NCBI RefSeq assembly: GCF_019139675.1 | Contig: NZ_CP077077.1 | Location: 4,588,001-4,652,000 of the forward strand | Length of the DNA stretch: 64,000 nucleotides | Reading direction: 5' to 3' | From: Pseudomonas maumuensis | Lineage (GTDB): Bacteria; Pseudomonadota; Gammaproteobacteria; Pseudomonadales; Pseudomonadaceae | Shown: positions 8,965 to 17,447 of the stretch, in pieces | Layout: every line of letters starts with the position of its first letter | How positions within the stretch are numbered: the stretch's first letter is position 1 | Translations under genes and position numbers: made by a program | The notes under the pieces: model-generated | What the model saw: the letters and a program-made list of their open reading frames with translations, nothing else | What the model was told of the DNA's origin: nothing | Databases searched by the model: none

Positions 8965-9927
8965 TCAGCGCGGCACGATCAGACGTTGCCCACCCAACGC
9001 CTGCACGCTGACCGGCAGGATGCCCGGCAAGGCATCGAGCAGTACCTCAGGCCGGTCACTGGGGAAACTCCCGGTCAATCGCAGGTTGACCAGCCCGGGA
9101 TCGACCTTGACGGCCTGCGCGGCATAGGCGTTCAGCTCACCGATCACCTCTACCAGCGGCTGATCGGTGAACGACCACCAACCGCGCTGCCAATGCGCCT
9201 GGTCCGGCCCGTAATGGCCACCGGCACGCAGGCTGCCCAACCGCCCTTCTCCCTCCAGGCAGATGCGCTCGCCAGCCTGCAACACCTGTTCGCCGCCCTG
9301 CAGGTCGCGTACCTGCACCCACCCCCTGGCTACGGCCACCTGGACCTGGCCACCCCGGTCGCTGACCGTGAACGCGGTGCCCAGCACCTGTACCACGCCC
9401 AGGCGCGTGCTGATCAGGAATGGCCGCCACAGCTCATGAGCCACATCGAAGTAGACATTACCGTGCAGCAGCAGGACCTGGCGCTGGCCGTGATCGAAGC
9501 GCACCCGCAGGTTGCTTTCAGCGGCCACCAGCAGCTGGCTGCCATCGGGCAATGCCAAGGCCTGCGGCGCTTGCGCGTGGGCTGTCTGCAGGTCCTGCCG
9601 GAACGGCGCGGTGCGCTTGTACATCCAGCCCAGCCAGCCACCTGCGGCCAGCAGCAAGGCCAGCGCGCCGCCCTGGCGCAGCACCCGCCGACGCCCCACA
9701 TCACAGGCCTGCGGTTGCAAGGCGCCACGCAGTTGCGGAGCGAGGCGGTGAACCAGTTGCCAGCGCTGCTCGGCCTCCAGCCAGGCGCGCTCATGCTCGG
9801 CGCTGCGACCGCGCCAGCGCCGCGCCAGGCCATGGGTCTTGCGCACGCGTTCGGGATCATCCCCTTGCAGCGCCGCCAGGTAGACCAGCGCCTGCTGCAC
9901 CTTGCGTGGCGCGGCCGGCTCAATCAT
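8965..9927 (-). CDS. FecR-family anti-sigma regulator
   Basis: This 320-residue protein has a cytoplasmic N-terminal sigma-binding region with the DUF4880-type pattern. One transmembrane segment (GGALALLLAAGGWLGW, about residues 85-100) and a periplasmic FecR domain follow, with LPDGSQLLV and VLGTAFTV. It transmits ligand binding at the receptor STN domain to the cognate sigma factor. Its ATG at 9927 overlaps the sigma stop in an ATGATTGA arrangement, so the two are translationally coupled. The receptor start is 78 bp downstream. The upstream in-frame methionine lies wholly inside the sigma gene and is not used here. Confidence 0.92.
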   Translation of the reverse strand: MIEPAAPRKVQQALVYLAALQGDDPERVRKTHGLARRWRGRSAEHERAWLEAEQRWQLVHRLAPQLRGALQPQACDVGRRRVLRQGGALALLLAAGGWLGWMYKRTAPFRQDLQTAHAQAPQALALPDGSQLLVAAESNLRVRFDHGQRQVLLLHGNVYFDVAHELWRPFLISTRLGVVQVLGTAFTVSDRGGQVQVAVARGWVQVRDLQGGEQVLQAGERICLEGEGRLGSLRAGGHYGPDQAHWQRGWWSFTDQPLVEVIGELNAYAAQAVKVDPGLVNLRLTGSFPSDRPEVLLDALPGILPVSVQALGGQRLIVPR

Positions 9928-10453
9928 GACGGCTCGCCAGGCGCAGCTCGGACAGGTCGAAGACCGCCCGGGCGATATGCAGCTCGACCGCCTTGGCCGA
10001 CAGCCCCAGGGCCTCGCACACCTCACGATGACTGTGGCCGTGCAGGCGCACGCGGACGAACACTTCGCGACGCAGCTTGGGCATGCGTTCGATGCGGGCG
10101 ATCAGGTGTTGCAACTGTTCGCGCGCAATCATGATTTCTTCCACGCTGGGGCTGAGCCAATCGGCCCGCGCCAGCCAGTCTTCCAACGCCGCCAGTTCAG
10201 TGCTGCGCCGGCGGTACTGGTCGATGCACAGGTTGCGCGCCGCCTGGAACAGCAAGGCCCGGGCATTGATTACCGGTGCGTTGAGCGCATGGGCGTAGGC
10301 CTGGGCGAAGCTGGATTGGGCGATATCAGCGGCGTCGTCAGGATTGCGCAGCCGCCCGCAGAGGTAGCGGCGCAGATCACTGTAATGGGCAAGCAGGTCG
10401 TCGACGGCTGCCTTGAGGGCTGGCCGGGCCTGCCAACTGGAAAGGGAGGTCAT
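9920..10453 (-). CDS. ECF sigma-70 factor, FecI type
   Basis: The 177-residue protein has region 2 (DDAADIAQSSFAQAYAHAL, with ARNLCIDQYRRR) and region 4 (MPKLRREVFVRVRLHGHSHREVCEALGLS). This is the FecI/PupI/FiuI pattern of iron-starvation sigma factors. It directs RNA polymerase to its receptor operon when the receptor is loaded. It heads the minus-strand series sigma, FecR, receptor, esterase. A Fur-box-like sequence lies 23 bp upstream of the ATG. The Shine-Dalgarno match is weak. Confidence 0.92.
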   Translation of the reverse strand: MTSLSSWQARPALKAAVDDLLAHYSDLRRYLCGRLRNPDDAADIAQSSFAQAYAHALNAPVINARALLFQAARNLCIDQYRRRSTELAALEDWLARADWLSPSVEEIMIAREQLQHLIARIERMPKLRREVFVRVRLHGHSHREVCEALGLSAKAVELHIARAVFDLSELRLASRHD

Positions 10454-10475
10454 TGCGGATGTGGCGAGGACCGTT

Positions 10476-10498
10476 AATAGGAATCCCTATCATTCTCA
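10476..10498 (-). promoter_or_regulatory. Fur-box-like sequence upstream of the ECF sigma gene
   Basis: Read on the minus strand, the site is TGAGAATGATAGGGATTCCT followed by ATT, close to the 19-bp Fur consensus GATAATGATAATCATTATC. It lies between the glpQ-like stop and the sigma start. Iron repression through Fur is the standard control for FecI-type sigma genes in Pseudomonas. Confidence 0.7.
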
Positions 10499-10536
10499 CA
10501 CATGTCATTCGGCCATCGCCAGCATCATCTTGCCGA

Positions 10537-11595
10537 TCAGTAACCCAGCTTGCGCAGCAACTGGCCTTCGTTCTGTGGCATCGGTCGTTTATAGAAACGC
10601 ATCAGCTCACCGGCACGGTTGGTGAATATGCCGTCGACGCCGGCTTTCATCGCCTTGTCGAAATCCACCGCCTCGTCGAGGGTGTACACATGCACCAGCA
10701 GCCCCTTGTCGTGGCTGGCCTGGTTCATCCAAGGCTGGATCAGGTCGGAGTAGCTCTGCTCGCCGAGGTGGGTGCGGATTGCCGAAGGGCCGGTACCAAT
10801 GGCGCCGCCGGCCTTGGCATAGTCGAGCCAGCGCTGGAACTCGGCACGGTCCTTGGGTTGCTGACGGGCGTAGAAGGCCGACTTGTCCTGCTCACCGGAT
10901 TCGGCGAAGTCCTGCCCCGAGGCCGGCTCGATGCTGCCCTTGGCTACCCACAGCAAGAGGATCTTCGGCACCTGCGGCATGGCCTCGTGCAGCAGCTTGA
11001 GGCTGTTGCGATCGAATGTCTGCAAGATCACCTTGCCCGGCTTGTCGAGCCAGCCACGAGCCTCGAGGCGCTTTTTCAGGTCCTGTTCGATACCGGGAAA
11101 CTGCGCCGGCTCTTTGGTCTCGATGTACAGCCCCGGGTGACGCTCGGGGTTGCCTTCGGCGATATCGATCACTTCGTCCAGGGTCAGGATGCGCTGGCCC
11201 TTGAACGCTGCCCGGGCACGCTCGGGATAGGCCTTGTTGAACCAGCTGCCGGCGTCCAGCGCCTTGAGTTCGGCCAAGGTGAAGGCGCTGACCGGGCTTG
11301 CCTCGCGCTCGGGGTAACGTTCGGCGACGTCGCTGGTGCGTGCCAGCACATCGTCGTGGACCACCACCAGCACACCATCGCGGGTGCGCTGCAAGTCCAT
11401 TTCCAGGTAGTCGGCGCCCAGTTCGCGGGCCAGCAGGTAGGCGGGGGTGGTGGACTCGGGCGCGTCGAACGAGGCGCCACGGTGGGCGATCACGGCCGGA
11501 TGCGGGATGTCCTGGGCCTTGGCCAGGGCCTTGCCGTCGGTGGCATGGGCCGCGGTACTCGCCAGCAAGGTGGCCAGGAGAAGGGTCTTGTACAT
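10537..11595 (-). CDS. glpQ: Periplasmic glycerophosphodiester phosphodiesterase
   Basis: The 352-residue protein has a signal peptide (residues 1 to about 18, ending AAHA) and a GDPD TIM barrel. The catalytic HRGAS appears near residue 39, then E-L-G-A-D-Y-L-E-M-D-L and VHDDVL. GlpQ hydrolyses glycerophosphodiesters in the periplasm to glycerol 3-phosphate and an alcohol. The ATG at 11595 is chosen because it gives the signal peptide and has AGGAC upstream. A longer frame reaching 11817 would overlap the divergent DUF4917 gene. The gene precedes the sigma factor on the same strand, with a Fur box between them, so it is probably independent of the iron regulon. Confidence 0.9.
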   Translation of the reverse strand: MYKTLLLATLLASTAAHATDGKALAKAQDIPHPAVIAHRGASFDAPESTTPAYLLARELGADYLEMDLQRTRDGVLVVVHDDVLARTSDVAERYPEREASPVSAFTLAELKALDAGSWFNKAYPERARAAFKGQRILTLDEVIDIAEGNPERHPGLYIETKEPAQFPGIEQDLKKRLEARGWLDKPGKVILQTFDRNSLKLLHEAMPQVPKILLLWVAKGSIEPASGQDFAESGEQDKSAFYARQQPKDRAEFQRWLDYAKAGGAIGTGPSAIRTHLGEQSYSDLIQPWMNQASHDKGLLVHVYTLDEAVDFDKAMKAGVDGIFTNRAGELMRFYKRPMPQNEGQLLRKLGY

Positions 11596-11737
11596 GGGTA
11601 GTCCTTTGCAGATCGGGGCCGGCCTCTGGAAGACGCCGGCAAGGTCAACGGTGCAGTCCTTGAGGGCGCAAGCCTCGCACACTCTGCATGACATGCTAAA
11701 GTCCCCGGCGTTTTCCGCCCCACCCATTGGATCGCCC

Positions 11738-12754
11738 ATGCCCGCACTCGACGCCCACCTGCCCACCTGGGCCGACCTCAACCAGCGCCACCCCAGCACC
11801 GCCCTGCTGCTGGGCAATGGTGCCAGCCGCGCGTTGTGGAAACCGTTCGGCTACTTCTCGCTGTTCGAGGAAGCCCAGCGGGTGCGGCACAAGGCATTGG
11901 GGGTGAGCGACCAGGCACTGTTCAAGGCCTTGGGCAGCGAACTGTTCGAGCCGCTGCTCAGCACCCTGAACACCACGGTACGGGCCAACGCCGCGCTGGC
12001 GATCAACTCCACCGCACCGCTGAATCGCTATTACTCGATCAAGGAAGCGCTGATCCACGCGGTGCGCGCCGTGCATCTGCCCTGGCCGCGCTTCCCCAGC
12101 GCGACGCGCGCGGCCATCAACCAGGCGCTGCGCCAGTACCGCAGCGTCTACACCAGCAACTACGACCTGATCCTGCCCTGGGCCGTGGCCGAAGATACGC
12201 AAGGTTTCGCCAGCCTGTTCGACGAACAGGGCTTCTTCGATGTGCGCCGCAGCCAGGCCGACGGTATCCGCATCCTCCATCTGCACGGCGGCATGCACCT
12301 GCTCAAGCTGCCCGACGGCAGTACCCGCCAACGCAGCGCGGAACAGGCCGAACTGCTCGAAGGCTTCGCCGTGAACATTCCCGGCGAAGTACCGCTGTTC
12401 GTCAACGAAAGCCGCAGCGAAGACAAGCTGCGCGCCATCCGCAACTCCGACTACCTGTCCTGGAGCCTGGGACAGCTGGCCCGCGAACACGACGGATTAT
12501 GCTTGTTCGGCCAGCACCTGGACGCCAGCGACCAGCACCTGCTCGACGCCATTCGCCAGGCGCGGCCCAAGCACCTGGCCATCGCCATCCGGCCGCTGAG
12601 CGAGGCATCGGTCATCAACCAAAAGCAGCACTTCATTGATCGCTTTGGCGATCTTTCGCAGGTTCCGCTGCACTTTTTCGATGCTTCCAGCCACCCCCTG
12701 GGCTTGGCTGAACTGGCCATCCCCGTTCCGGCCGCACAGGATCGACGGCGCTGA
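11738..12754 (+). CDS. DUF4917 family protein with SIR2-like motifs
   Basis: The 338-residue soluble protein belongs to the DUF4917 type. Motifs arrive in the order seen in SIR2-like NAD-binding folds: GNGAS near residue 28, TSNYD near 140, ILHLHGG near 182, and LFGQHLDASDQHLL near 257. The family has no settled function known to me. Similar SIR2-like domains hydrolyse NAD in phage-defence proteins, but no partner gene is visible here. The ATG at 11738 starts just before the first motif. Start choice is uncertain because no clear ribosome-binding site is seen. Confidence 0.75.
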   Translation: MPALDAHLPTWADLNQRHPSTALLLGNGASRALWKPFGYFSLFEEAQRVRHKALGVSDQALFKALGSELFEPLLSTLNTTVRANAALAINSTAPLNRYYSIKEALIHAVRAVHLPWPRFPSATRAAINQALRQYRSVYTSNYDLILPWAVAEDTQGFASLFDEQGFFDVRRSQADGIRILHLHGGMHLLKLPDGSTRQRSAEQAELLEGFAVNIPGEVPLFVNESRSEDKLRAIRNSDYLSWSLGQLAREHDGLCLFGQHLDASDQHLLDAIRQARPKHLAIAIRPLSEASVINQKQHFIDRFGDLSQVPLHFFDASSHPLGLAELAIPVPAAQDRRR

Positions 12755-12766
12755 GCAACACACTTT

Positions 12767-12789
12767 GCAAATGTAAATAATTCTCGATA
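12767..12789 (+). promoter_or_regulatory. Fur-box-like sequence upstream of the second ECF sigma gene
   Basis: GCAAATGTAAATAATTCTCG plus ATA resembles the Pseudomonas Fur box and lies 42 bp before the sigma start at 12832. It predicts induction under iron starvation. Confidence 0.7.
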
Positions 12790-12831
12790 AGATCCGCACC
12801 CTTTCCTCCCCGCCAGCCCCGGAAAGCGTGC

Positions 12832-13353
12832 ATGCAGCGCCCCAAGCCCGACCCCGTCGCCCACGGTTTCTATGCCGACATCCTGCATTTCCTGCGCAAG
12901 CGCATGGACAATGCCAGTGACGCTGCGGACATGACCCAGGATGTGTTCGCCCAATGGCTGGGTTACCGGGATCGGGCCAAGGTGGAGCAGCCGCGCGCGT
13001 TCCTGTTCCAGGTGGCGCGCAACCTGCTGAGCGACCATTGGCGCAGGCAGAAAGTGCGCCATGCGGCGTTGGCCGACGACACCCTGCCCGAGCAGCAGGG
13101 CGCGCCGGCCAACGACCCGCTGGACCACGCCCAGCAGCAGCAACGGCTGAATCAATTGCGTCAGGTACTCGCGGAACTCTCGCCGCGACGCCGCGAAGCC
13201 CTTATGCTGCACCGTTTCGAAGGCCTGACCCAGGCCCAGATCGCCGAGCGCATGAACATTTCCGTCAGCATGGTCGAGAAGCACATCGCCGCCGCCCTGC
13301 TGCAATGCAAGCAACGCCTGGACAGTGACAACGGCACGGAGCAGTTCCCATGA
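12832..13353 (+). CDS. ECF sigma-70 factor, FecI/HasI type
   Basis: The 173-residue protein shows ECF region 2 (DAADMTQDVFAQWLGY and ARNLLSDHWRRQK) and region 4 (LSPRRREALMLHRFEGLTQAQIAERMNISVSMVEKHI). This is the second iron-type sigma in the window. Its stop overlaps the FecR start by 4 bp (ATGA), which indicates coupling. The STN-containing receptor downstream is its probable target. Because that receptor looks haem-related, a HasI-like role is possible but unproven. Confidence 0.92.
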   Translation: MQRPKPDPVAHGFYADILHFLRKRMDNASDAADMTQDVFAQWLGYRDRAKVEQPRAFLFQVARNLLSDHWRRQKVRHAALADDTLPEQQGAPANDPLDHAQQQQRLNQLRQVLAELSPRRREALMLHRFEGLTQAQIAERMNISVSMVEKHIAAALLQCKQRLDSDNGTEQFP

Positions 13354-14297
13354 TTCCCACCGACGAGCTCGACCCGCGCCCGATCGACGCCCAGGCGGCG
13401 AGCTGGTTCAGCCGCAACCGCAACCAGCCTTCACGAGAGGACCGCAAGGCGTTCGCCCAGTGGATGCAGACGCCCGAGCACACCCGCGCCTATCGTCAGT
13501 TCGAACAACTGTGGGATGACCTGGCCGCGCTCAAGCAAGCCAGTCGTCCCCTGCCGTTGCCGGTACGCCGGACGCGACACTGGCGCCCGGCCCTGGCAAC
13601 GGCGGCGGCCCTGCTCTGCACGGTGCTGGCCGGTAACCTGGGGGCAGGCAGCGAAGCCTTCAGCCAAACCATCAGCGCCGGTCAGACACTGCAGGCACTG
13701 CAACTGCCCGACGGCAGCCAGCTGCATGTCAATGCCCAGACCCGGCTGCGCCTGGACTTCAACGCCGAACAGCGACTGATCCACCTCGATCACGGCCAGC
13801 TGTACATCGAGGTGGCGCCCGACAAGGAGCGGCCACTGTTCGTCGATGCCGGCAGCGGCCGCGTGCGTGTGGTCGGCACTGGCTTCGATGTGCGCCGAGG
13901 CGACCGGGAACTGGTGGTGGCGGTGGCCCATGGCCAAGTGGCATTCGACACTCCCGGCGAACGGCAACCGCCCTTGCTGCTCAGTGCCCGCCAAGGTGCC
14001 ACCTACGACCTGGCACGCGGCACCCTGACCCAGCGTGAGTTGGGCGAGCAACAAGTGGCCGACTGGCGCGAGGGCCACGTGAGTTTTCGCAACCGCGAAC
14101 TGGCCAGCCTGATCGACGAACTCGACCTGTATCGCCAGCACCCGGTGGTACTGGCCGATCCAGCGCTTGGCCGCTACAAGGTGTCCGGCAATCTCGACGT
14201 CCACGACCCGGATGCCCTGCTCAATGCCCTGCCCGCCCTGTTACCGGTCAAGACCACCTTGCTGGCGGACGGTCGCGTGCGTATCGAGCGCCGCTAA
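13350..14297 (+). CDS. FecR/HasS-type anti-sigma regulator
   Basis: This 315-residue protein has an N-terminal DUF4880-like segment with the family pattern SWFSRNRNQPSREDRKAFAQWM. One membrane segment follows near 85-102 (PALATAAALLCTVLAGNLGA), then a periplasmic FecR domain (LPDGSQLHVNAQTRL, VVGTGFDV). It should hold the upstream sigma factor inactive, or help activate it, according to receptor occupancy. It overlaps the sigma gene by 4 bp. The receptor begins 119 bp later, after a hairpin and a second Fur-box-like sequence. Confidence 0.92.
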   Translation: MIPTDELDPRPIDAQAASWFSRNRNQPSREDRKAFAQWMQTPEHTRAYRQFEQLWDDLAALKQASRPLPLPVRRTRHWRPALATAAALLCTVLAGNLGAGSEAFSQTISAGQTLQALQLPDGSQLHVNAQTRLRLDFNAEQRLIHLDHGQLYIEVAPDKERPLFVDAGSGRVRVVGTGFDVRRGDRELVVAVAHGQVAFDTPGERQPPLLLSARQGATYDLARGTLTQRELGEQQVADWREGHVSFRNRELASLIDELDLYRQHPVVLADPALGRYKVSGNLDVHDPDALLNALPALLPVKTTLLADGRVRIERR

Positions 14298-14309
14298 AAA
14301 ATAATTTGA

Positions 14310-14332
14310 GAATTTTTATCATTCGCAGGTGA
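14310..14332 (+). promoter_or_regulatory. AT-rich Fur-box-like sequence before the receptor
   Basis: TTGAGAATTTTTATCATTCG resembles a Fur operator and sits in an otherwise GC-rich region between the FecR stop and the receptor start. It may let iron control the receptor separately from the sigma/FecR pair. This is a pattern match only. Confidence 0.5.
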
Positions 14333-14360
14333 GGTTTTGTCGCAACATCGCGTCTTCCTC

Positions 14361-14389
14361 CCCGCCTGCCGCGTGATGGCGGGCTTTTT
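14361..14389 (+). terminator. Hairpin with T-run between fecR-like gene and receptor
   Basis: The arms CCCGCC (14361-14366) and GGCGGG (14378-14383) are followed by CTTTTTC. The hairpin lies 28 bp before the receptor ATG, so it could terminate sigma/FecR transcripts or act as an attenuator in the receptor leader. Confidence 0.55.
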
Positions 14390-14416
14390 CCGGCCTTTTG
14401 CCGTTTGGGGGAAACC

Positions 14417-16969
14417 ATGTTGTCCGCGTTGCGTCCATTGCACTGCCTGCCTGTCCGACCCACATTGCTGGCCCTGTGCCTGGCCATGAGCCTGGCCGCC
14501 GAAGCCGCCCCGGTACCGTTCGACCTGCCGGCGCAACCGCTGGCGCGCTCGCTGAGCCAACTGGCCCAGCAGGCCAAGGTCCAGTTGCTGTTCGACGAAG
14601 CGCTGCTCGGCAGCGCCCAGGCACCGGCCCTGAAAGGGGACTTCGAAGCCGAAGCGGCGATCAGCCGTCTGCTGGTGGGCAGCCGCTTCAACGTGGTGCG
14701 CATGGGCAATACCTACGTGGTGCGCCTGCGCGAAGACGACCCAACGGCAGACAACAGCCTGCAACTCAGTGCCGTGAGCATCGTTGGTGACGGTCAGCAA
14801 GTCGATGCCGGCAACGTAGGGCGCTCGACGCTCGACCAGGAGCAGATCGACCGCTACCAGCCCAGCAACATTCCCAGCGTGCTGGCAACCCTACCGGGGG
14901 TGAACATGGGCGGCTCGTCCAAGCCCGGCGGCCAGACCATCAACATCTGGGGCTTCGGCGACGCCGAGGACGTGCCGATGACCCTCGACGGTGCGCCCAA
15001 GAGCGGCTTCGAGCGCTATCAGCAAGGCACCATCTTCATCGAGCCCGAGCTGATCAAGCACATCGAGGTCGAAAAAGGGCCGCACTCGGTCAAGACCGGC
15101 AACGGCGGTTTCGGCGGCAGCGTCAACATGGAAACCAAGGACGCCGGCGACCTGCTGCAAGAGGGCCGCAACAGCGGTGCGATGCTCAAGTACGGCTATG
15201 GCAGCAACGACCACCAGCAGATCTACAGCTCGGCATTGTTCGGCCGTACCGACGATGGTCGCATCGACGGCCTGGTGTATTACACCAAGCGCGACGGCGG
15301 CAATCTGAAGATGGCCGACAGCCTGCCCGACCCCACCGGCAAATGGCCGATCAACCCCCAGCGCATCCCCTACAGCGCCCTGGACCTGGACGGCGCCCTG
15401 CTCAAGACCAACATCCATTTCACCGACGAGCACAGCCTGGGGCTGTCCTGGGCACAATCGGAAAGCCAGCGCTGGACCACCTTCTCGTCGACCGCCTTCA
15501 GCACGCCCCCCACCGCGGCGGATATCAAGAAGTACGGCTACGAAGCCGCCCTCAAGCGCTTCCTCGCCAACCGCCGCACCATCGACACCACCTGGTCGGC
15601 CACCTACAAGTACCAACCGATCGAGAACCCGTGGGTGGACCTGCAGGTGAAGTACTCCGAATCGGACACCAAGCAGACCGATGAACGCGACGCCACGGCG
15701 TTCTTCCAGCCCGCCACTGGCGGGCGCAAGATGGACACCGAATACAAGGACCGCATGCTCGATGTGAAGAACACCAGCACCTTCCTCACCGGTCCCCTGG
15801 AACATGCGCTCACCGCAGGTGTGCAGGTGCGTCGCCATGACCGCGACACGCAGATGTGGATGCCCGGCAAGACCTACGAAGTACCCAAGTACAACTATGG
15901 TCACTACCAGCCGTACTTCATGCCCAGCGGCCAGGTCGACAGCCAGGGCTACTACCTGCAGGACGCCATCACCCTGGGCGACCTGACCATCACCCCGTCG
16001 TTGCGCTACGACCATGTGACCAACGAGGGCAAACCCAACCAGGCGCCGTACTACAACAACCCGGCGGCTGGCCACGACTACAGCGACAAGACCTACAGCG
16101 GCTGGTCGCCACGTCTGTCGCTGTTCTGGAAGATGAACGAACAGACCGCGTTGTTCGCCGACTACAGCAAGACCTGGCGCGCCCCGGTGCTGGATGAACA
16201 GTATGAAGTTCAGGGTGTCGGCAGCCGCACCGCCACCAGTCGCAACCTCGATCCCGAGCGCATCACCGGTGTGCGGGTGGGCAGCATCAGCACCTTCAAC
16301 AACGTGTTCAGCCAGGGCGACAGCGCGCAGATTCGCACCATGGCGTTCCACAACAAGGTCACCGACGAGATCTTCAAGGCCACCGGCATCGGCTGCCAGG
16401 CGCAACTGGTCAGCGGCGGCACCATCGCCAACACCTGTGGCGACGGGCTGATGGGCAACTACCGCAACATCGGCGACGTGACCTACAAGGGTTTCGAAAT
16501 CGAGACCTTCTACGACGCCACCTACTGGTTCGGCGCGGTGTCGTACTCGTGGATGGAAGGCCGCCACGAGGGCGCGTACACCAACCCCTGGGGCCCGGAT
16601 GTATGGGCCAAGGATGTACCGGCACCGAAATGGATCACCACCCTGGGCGTGAAGATCCCGGCCTGGGACGCCCGGGTCGGCTGGACCGCGCAGTTCGTCG
16701 GCGCCACCCACCACCTGCCCAGCGACAAGTACTTCGAGGGCCCCGCGAGTGCGCTCGGTGACCGTTACTACGACAACTTCGGCAACGAGAAGTACCAGAT
16801 CCACGGCCTGTTCGCCAACTGGAAACCGCAGCAACCCTACCTCAAGGGCACCGAGGTCAACCTGACCGTGGACAACCTGTTCAACAAGGCCATCCGGCCG
16901 GAGCTGTCGGGCGAGAACGCCTATACCCAGGGACGCAATGCCAAGATCAGCGTGACCCGGTTCTTCTGA
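14417..16969 (+). CDS. TonB-dependent receptor with STN domain, haem/haemophore (HasR-like) type
   Basis: The 850-residue outer-membrane protein has a signal peptide (about 1-30, ending LAAEA) and an STN signalling domain (about 33-105, QPLARSLSQLAQQAKVQLLF). A plug follows (SNIPSVLATLPGVNMGG, LIKHIEVEKGPHSVKTG), then a barrel ending RFF. Plug and barrel wording resemble the haemoglobin/haemophore receptor group rather than ferric-siderophore receptors. With the adjacent sigma/FecR pair this resembles HasI-HasS-HasR. No hasA haemophore or hasDEF exporter is in the window, so the ligand is inferred. The ATG at 14417 has GGGGGA upstream. A TTG 12 bases earlier is less likely. Confidence 0.85.
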   Translation: MLSALRPLHCLPVRPTLLALCLAMSLAAEAAPVPFDLPAQPLARSLSQLAQQAKVQLLFDEALLGSAQAPALKGDFEAEAAISRLLVGSRFNVVRMGNTYVVRLREDDPTADNSLQLSAVSIVGDGQQVDAGNVGRSTLDQEQIDRYQPSNIPSVLATLPGVNMGGSSKPGGQTINIWGFGDAEDVPMTLDGAPKSGFERYQQGTIFIEPELIKHIEVEKGPHSVKTGNGGFGGSVNMETKDAGDLLQEGRNSGAMLKYGYGSNDHQQIYSSALFGRTDDGRIDGLVYYTKRDGGNLKMADSLPDPTGKWPINPQRIPYSALDLDGALLKTNIHFTDEHSLGLSWAQSESQRWTTFSSTAFSTPPTAADIKKYGYEAALKRFLANRRTIDTTWSATYKYQPIENPWVDLQVKYSESDTKQTDERDATAFFQPATGGRKMDTEYKDRMLDVKNTSTFLTGPLEHALTAGVQVRRHDRDTQMWMPGKTYEVPKYNYGHYQPYFMPSGQVDSQGYYLQDAITLGDLTITPSLRYDHVTNEGKPNQAPYYNNPAAGHDYSDKTYSGWSPRLSLFWKMNEQTALFADYSKTWRAPVLDEQYEVQGVGSRTATSRNLDPERITGVRVGSISTFNNVFSQGDSAQIRTMAFHNKVTDEIFKATGIGCQAQLVSGGTIANTCGDGLMGNYRNIGDVTYKGFEIETFYDATYWFGAVSYSWMEGRHEGAYTNPWGPDVWAKDVPAPKWITTLGVKIPAWDARVGWTAQFVGATHHLPSDKYFEGPASALGDRYYDNFGNEKYQIHGLFANWKPQQPYLKGTEVNLTVDNLFNKAIRPELSGENAYTQGRNAKISVTRFF

Positions 16970-17002
16970 GCCCACTGGCAGGCAATGATGCAATGGAGTG
17001 CA

Positions 17003-17362
17003 TCACCTGCCGTTCGCCACCCGCTCCTGGGCCCTGGCGACATTCACCTGCATCGCCACGATGGCCAGCTCATGGACTGCCTGGGCAACGGCATGCGTGC
17101 CGCGCGTCTGCATCCACGACAGGATGTCGGCGAGGTGCCAGAGCGAGAGCGTGCCGTCATGCACCGGGGCCGGAAAGCTGCGGTGATGGGTGAGCATGAG
17201 CTTGCGCATGTTCTGCCGGGAAACACCCACCAGCTCCGCAACATCGGTCAGGCCGACCAGGTCGGGACTGACCTCGATCAGCCGGGCATCCGGCAACACT
17301 TGCCGCACATCCACGACCGGCGGCCCTCGGAACAGACCGACTCCATTACATCCCGGAGCCAT
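17003..17362 (-). pseudogene. N-terminally truncated HTH DNA-binding protein
   Basis: The frame encodes about 119 residues. The core from DARLIEVSPDLVGL through AELVGVSRQNMRKLML to SLWHLADILSWMQ is a winged-helix/excisionase-type DNA-binding domain of a known small Pseudomonas protein type. Members I recall carry roughly 60-80 further residues in front of this point. Here the frame upstream is closed by TGA and TAG within about 50 bp, in a stretch that also contains a GC-rich palindrome. The first 15 residues look unrelated. I read it as a truncated gene, although a short functional regulator is possible. It is convergent with the HasR-like receptor. Confidence 0.55.
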
Positions 17363-17419
17363 GAGAGCCCTCGTATGAGGGCTGCCAGGTGCTTGGCGAC
17401 AGCCTTTCAGCGCCTATCA

Positions 17420-17447
17420 GATCGAGCGCCGCGCGGGCGGCGCTCGG
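17420..17447. repeat. GC-rich palindrome (copy 2 of 2)
   Basis: The core GATCGAGCGCCGCGCGGGCG and the following GCGCTCG match 4854-4880 exactly for 27 bases. It lies between the methyltransferase stop and the truncated HTH gene. Confidence 0.7.

Noticed and set aside
6472..10134. A 1220-codon open frame on the plus strand opposite the receptor, FecR and sigma genes
   Set aside because: It is the antisense shadow of three strong genes in high-GC DNA. The translation is rich in H, Q, G and R with no domain, and the opposite-strand genes are certain.
14891..16993. A 700-codon minus-strand frame opposite the HasR-like receptor
   Set aside because: Antisense shadow with no domain and no ribosome-binding site.
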